Source: Bacillota bacterium
Lineage (GTDB): Bacteria; Bacillota; Clostridia; Peptostreptococcales; Anaerovoracaceae
NCBI GenBank assembly: GCA_017534025.1
Contig: JAFWDF010000043.1
Location: forward strand, 1-16,160
Reading direction: 5' to 3'
Length of the DNA stretch: 16,160 nt
Shown: positions 12,881 to 16,160 of the stretch, piece by piece
Position numbering within the stretch: position 1 is the first letter of the stretch
How the letters are laid out: the number at the start of each line of letters is the position of its first letter
The notes under the pieces: generated by a model
The model's input: only the letters and a program-made list of their open reading frames with translations
Told to the model about the DNA's origin: nothing
Database searches by the model: none
Program-made: the position numbers and the translations under genes

Positions 12881-12932
12881 CAAAGATCACGCTTCTGATG
12901 CTTCCAATTGCCCGCTCCCAATGTGATCTTTC
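12881..12932. repeat. 52-bp palindromic repeat, copy 2
   Basis: Arms AAAGATCAC (12882-12890) and GTGATCTTT (12923-12931) again flank a centre of about 32 bases. The centre is clearly related to copy 1 (shared TTCCAA and CCCG-TCCC-like positions) but diverged. The two copies are offset by 124 bases. The rest of the 760-bp intergenic region (12407-13167) is AT-rich on its right half and holds no gene I can support. Confidence 0.65.
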
Positions 12933-13018
12933 TAATGGTTAAATATTTTTTTCAAAGCATTATTCTTACTAAAAACTATCCTCATAAATTCCATCTTAGG
13001 ATCTCCTCTTCAATTTCA

Positions 13019-13047
13019 TTGACTAATCACTTGATTTGCAATATCAT
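13019..13047 (+). promoter_or_regulatory. Promoter of the LCP gene
   Basis: TTGACT (13019-13024), a 17-base spacer and TATCAT (13042-13047) in an AT-rich stretch. The leader to the ATG at 13168 would be about 115 nt. A 15-base near-repeat (13035-13049 and 13064-13078, both ending CATTA) overlaps the -10 and the expected start region. Confidence 0.65.
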
Positions 13048-13167
13048 TAGAGTAGTATGTTTTTTTACAATACCATTAATTTGCAACCGGAACAGCGCTT
13101 CGTACAACTGTATTGAAGACGCTGATTCATTCATGCCATTTTTGAATCATAGAAAAAGGATTTATTT

Positions 13168-16137
13168 ATGGATAACGAAAAGAACAACACCAGAAACAAT
13201 CCTTCGAAAAATTCCGGGAATACTGCCGGCAGTAATTTTTTTGATTCCCTTTTGAATGATATTCAGAAAGCGGACGATCAGATAAAAGGCTCTGGCGGAC
13301 AACCCCGGGCGAAGGAAGCTGCACGCGTCGAAGAATCCGCACGACAGGTTGCAGCCGAGGACGCGGCGCGCGCTGCCGCTGAGCAGGCCCGTGCCGAAGA
13401 GGCCGCTCGCATTGCAGCCGAGAAAGCCCGTGCTGAAGAGGCCGCTCGCGCTGCTGCTGAAAAAGCCCGTGCCGAAGAGGCCGCTCGCGCTGCCGCTGAA
13501 CAGGCTCGTGCCGAAGAAGCCGCCCGCGCCGAAGAAGCTGCGCGCGTTGCCGCTGAGCAGGCCCGTGCCGAGGAAGCCGCTCGTGCCGCTGCCGAACAGG
13601 CCCGTGCCGAAGAAGCTGCGCGGCAGGCAGCAATAGAAAAAGCTCAGAAAGAAGCTAAAGAACGTCTGGCTCAAATTGAAGCGGAAAAGAGAGCCGCCCA
13701 GCTTGCAGCGGAAGAAGAAAAAGCCCGCCAGGCGGCCATGGAAAAAGCCAGAGTCGAAGAAGCCGAACGGCAGGCAGCGCTTGAAAAAGCCAAAGCCGAA
13801 GAAGCCGCGCGGCAGGCAGCCATGGAAGAAGCTGCAAGAAAAGCGGAAGAAGAAGAGCCTGAATATGCTGAACTGAACTTCACTGATCCGACCGCAGCGG
13901 CATCCGCCGCAATTGCCATGAAACTGGCAGGTGCCGGTGACGATCCTGATGATCACAGCACAGTCATTGCTGATGAGAAATTAGAGCAGAGCAGCTACCG
14001 TTCTCTGACAGGCGAAGAAGAAGCCCGTCTGGCAGCGGAAAAGGCTGAGGCCGAACGTATCGCCGCTGAAAAAGCTGCGGCGGAGAAGGCAGCGGCAAAA
14101 CGGAAAGCCGAAGAACAGGCCAAAGCCGAGGAAGCGGCGCGCCAGGCTGCCATAAAAAAAGCAAGAGAGAAAGAAGCTGAGCGTATTGCCGCGCTCGAAC
14201 AGGCCAAAGCCGAAGATGCGGCAAGGGATGCAGCTTTCAGGAAGGAAGCTTCCGAACAGAAAGCGGCCCGGCCAACGGATTCCGCAGCCGCCCGGAAAGC
14301 ACCTGCAGGAAACACAGCCGAAAAACCTTCGGCAAAATCCGGCAAAACGGCGGCCGCTGGAGCAGCCGCTTCCGCCGCAGCTAAAAAAGTCTCTGCAGGA
14401 AGCGCTGGCGCAAAGGCGTCAACAGGATCCGGAAGACCTGCCACTGGCACTGGTAAACCTGCCGCAGGATCGGGAAAATCTGCCCCTGCAAACGGCAAAC
14501 CTGCTCCGGCAGCTGGAAAGCCTGCGGCCAAATCCCGTAAGCCAGCGCCAGACAGTTCAGCAGACACTGCCAAATCCGGCAAGCCTGCTCCGGCAGCCGG
14601 AAACCCTGCGGCCAAATCCCGCAAGCCAGCAGCCGCCGCTGCAGCAGACACTGCAAAGGCCAAAAAAACTGCAGCACCGGACAGCAAGCCGGTTAAACCA
14701 AAGAAAGACAGATCCCCGGGCAAAATCATTTCCATTGTTCACCTGGTGCTGTCTGTCCTGACCGTACTTTTACTGCTGATCGCCAATGTACTGCCGATTC
14801 CGCTGCTTCTGATCGTGACTGCCGGTCTCGCAGCGATCTGGTTCCTCACCCGGTTGTTCCGCACCGAAAATGCCGGACGTTTCCGGCGATTACTGGGAGC
14901 CGCACTGTCCATATTCATGTGTTTCGTTCTGGTGCTGAGCAGCGCCATGCTGCTTCGTTTGAATGTTACGCTCAAATCCATTACCGGCGTAAATTCACAG
15001 ATCGCCACTTTCGGCGTCTACGCACTGGTGGACGATTCGGCGGAAACCATCAAAGACGTCAAAGACGACACCTTCGGTGTTCTGGAAGCACAGTCCAGAG
15101 CAATGACAGATGACGCGATCGGACAGATCAACAAAGAAGTCGGCAGAACCATTAACACTGCGAATTACGCAGATGCCTCCGCCCTCGCCAACGGATTGAT
15201 GAATGGAGAATGCCGGACCATTATCATGAATGAATCCTTCATGGATGTCATCACGGATACGGACGGCTACGGCGACTTCGAATCGAAGACCAAGGAAATT
15301 GCGTCCTATACCTGCACCAGCATTCTGGAATCCAGACTGAGCCAGTCGCACAGCCCGGACGTCATTACCATGTACATCACGGGTATCGATACATTCGGAG
15401 ATATTTCCACAACCAGCCGAAGCGACGTAAACATCATCGCTGTGGCAAACACGAAGACCAGACAGGTTCTGCTGGTTTCCACACCGCGTGACTACTACGT
15501 ACCGCTGTCCATTTCCAACGGCATACCGGACAAGCTGACACACGCCGGTATTTACGGTGTTAATGTCTCGATGGACACACTGGGCATGCTTTACGGCATT
15601 GACATGGACTACTATTTCCGCATCAATTTTGACGGATTCAAGGAAGTCATCGACGCACTGGATGGCGTTACCGTCTGGTCGGATAATGAATTCGATGCCG
15701 GCGGCAACCATTATGTTCAGGGCTACAACACACTGAACGGCGAGCAGGCTCTTGCGTTCGCGAGAGAACGTCACTCCTTCGCATCCGGCGACCGGCAGAG
15801 AGGTAAAAATCAGATGGCTGTAATTCAGGCAGTCATCCAGAAACTGCAGACTCCTGCCATTCTGAATAATTATAATGATCTGCTGAAGGGTCTGGAAGGC
15901 AGCTTTGAAACCGACCTGCCGTCCACCAGAATCACCGGACTGGTTAAGCAGCAGCTGGCCAAACCGGGCAGCTGGAATGTCGTTCAGTACAGTGTAGACG
16001 GTACCGGCGACATGAACACCACGTTCTCAATGAACCAGCGTCTGTACGTCATGGTTCCGGATCAGAGCACCGTTGATACTGCCAAACGCATGATAGAAAT
16101 GGTTGATAATGGAGCTGTGATTACCTCACAGCAATAA
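13168..16137 (+). CDS. LCP-family protein with giant cytoplasmic helical extension
   Basis: The protein has 989 residues; AAAAAGGA precedes the ATG by 7 bases. The C-terminal LCP domain (about 735-890) attaches polyprenyl-linked glycopolymers to peptidoglycan. It has SRSD (Arg751, Asp753), STPRDYYV (Arg774, Asp775), DKLTHAG, and FARERHSFASGDRQRG (Arg866, Arg868, Arg876, Arg878), the basic residues that hold the pyrophosphate lipid. Three membrane helices (about 520-540, 543-563, 574-596) and an accessory region (about 600-730) precede it, as in streptococcal CpsA-type proteins. Unusual is the N-terminal part: residues about 48-235 and 285-375 are Ala/Glu/Arg helix with 13-residue repeats, then a Lys/Pro/Ala/Ser tract to about 515. 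Three helices place this part in the cytoplasm. Most LCP proteins are about 300-500 residues. No partner can be named from sequence. Confidence 0.92.
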   Translation: MDNEKNNTRNNPSKNSGNTAGSNFFDSLLNDIQKADDQIKGSGGQPRAKEAARVEESARQVAAEDAARAAAEQARAEEAARIAAEKARAEEAARAAAEKARAEEAARAAAEQARAEEAARAEEAARVAAEQARAEEAARAAAEQARAEEAARQAAIEKAQKEAKERLAQIEAEKRAAQLAAEEEKARQAAMEKARVEEAERQAALEKAKAEEAARQAAMEEAARKAEEEEPEYAELNFTDPTAAASAAIAMKLAGAGDDPDDHSTVIADEKLEQSSYRSLTGEEEARLAAEKAEAERIAAEKAAAEKAAAKRKAEEQAKAEEAARQAAIKKAREKEAERIAALEQAKAEDAARDAAFRKEASEQKAARPTDSAAARKAPAGNTAEKPSAKSGKTAAAGAAASAAAKKVSAGSAGAKASTGSGRPATGTGKPAAGSGKSAPANGKPAPAAGKPAAKSRKPAPDSSADTAKSGKPAPAAGNPAAKSRKPAAAAAADTAKAKKTAAPDSKPVKPKKDRSPGKIISIVHLVLSVLTVLLLLIANVLPIPLLLIVTAGLAAIWFLTRLFRTENAGRFRRLLGAALSIFMCFVLVLSSAMLLRLNVTLKSITGVNSQIATFGVYALVDDSAETIKDVKDDTFGVLEAQSRAMTDDAIGQINKEVGRTINTANYADASALANGLMNGECRTIIMNESFMDVITDTDGYGDFESKTKEIASYTCTSILESRLSQSHSPDVITMYITGIDTFGDISTTSRSDVNIIAVANTKTRQVLLVSTPRDYYVPLSISNGIPDKLTHAGIYGVNVSMDTLGMLYGIDMDYYFRINFDGFKEVIDALDGVTVWSDNEFDAGGNHYVQGYNTLNGEQALAFARERHSFASGDRQRGKNQMAVIQAVIQKLQTPAILNNYNDLLKGLEGSFETDLPSTRITGLVKQQLAKPGSWNVVQYSVDGTGDMNTTFSMNQRLYVMVPDQSTVDTAKRMIEMVDNGAVITSQQ
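13381..13632 (+). repeat. 39-bp tandem repeats coding 13-residue helical units
   Basis: Six units start at 13381, 13420, 13459, 13498, 13555 and 13594, each coding E(K/Q)ARAEEAAR-xAA. The fourth holds an 18-base internal duplication (extra AEEAAR). Units are nearly identical in DNA, so recent expansion or contraction by slippage or recombination is likely, and the repeat number may vary between strains. Confidence 0.85.
14494..14661 (+). repeat. 84-bp duplication in the Lys/Pro/Ala tract of the LCP gene
   Basis: Two 28-codon units (14494-14577 and 14578-14661) both read GKPAPAAG-PAAKSRKPA and end in ADTAK. They differ mainly in the residues after KPA. The tract just precedes the first membrane helix. 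Confidence 0.8.
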
Positions 16138-16160
16138 ATTAAAAATGGCGCTGCCCGTCC

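Noticed and set aside
13162..13956. Minus-strand frame rich in Phe/Gly/Ser opposite the LCP helix repeats
   Set aside because: It is a shadow of the GCC/GAA-rich repeats and overlaps the LCP start region; no supporting signals.
13995..14735. Minus-strand open frame (246 codons) opposite the LCP gene
   Set aside because: Its Ala/Gly/Leu/Pro composition is the mirror of the Ala/Lys/Pro repeats of the real gene; no start signal.
16138..16160. Terminator after the LCP gene
   Set aside because: Only 23 bases remain before the window ends, too few to see a complete hairpin.

Overview
The window looks like chromosome of a low- to mid-GC Gram-positive anaerobe (Bacillota, Clostridia-like; the family cannot be fixed from the sequence). 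The reasons are strong AGGAGG-type ribosome binding sites, cell-wall anchoring by SLH repeats of the TRAQ-VTFLWRAAG kind, a LytR-CpsA-Psr (LCP) protein, an SLH-bearing L,D-transpeptidase and a one-piece tmRNA. Nearly everything left of about 12.7 kb is read on the minus strand; the LCP gene at the right edge is read on the plus strand.

Layout. Positions 1-523 hold a decayed coding fragment, three copies of an ssrA 3'-end/terminator module and an unexplained GC-rich foldable segment of about 156 bp; this looks like a scarred integration site. ssrA (tmRNA) lies at 524-873 on the minus strand with its own promoter. Next comes a monocistronic gene fusing an XRE-type HTH to a Uma2-family nuclease-like domain, behind a consensus promoter overlaid with four ATTCCATT repeats. 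Two large tandem paralogues follow (5021-7831 and 2200-4977, transcribed in that order). Each has a signal peptide, an FN3-like region, three putative Ig domains, a DxDGD loop segment, three SLH repeats and a C-terminal tail of about 200 residues that reads like EF-Tu domains II and III without any GTPase domain. Further right is a tightly packed operon, ldt - ybaK - lipoprotein - mutY (12406 down to 8036), ending in a perfect hairpin terminator.

The 760-bp divergent intergenic region (12407-13167) contains a promoter for each direction, a GC-rich leader with 42-bp tandem repeats, and two 52-bp palindromic repeats flanking a strong hairpin. The right-hand gene (13168-16137) is a complete LCP ligase-type protein with an unusual cytoplasmic extension of about 520 residues made of 13-residue Ala/Glu/Arg repeats and an Ala/Pro/Lys tract.

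How the parts fit (inference): most genes serve the cell envelope. The LCP protein would attach glycopolymers to peptidoglycan, SLH proteins dock on such polymers, and the transpeptidase-like protein is itself SLH-anchored. The most novel-looking element is the pair of secreted SLH proteins ending in EF-Tu-like beta-barrels.
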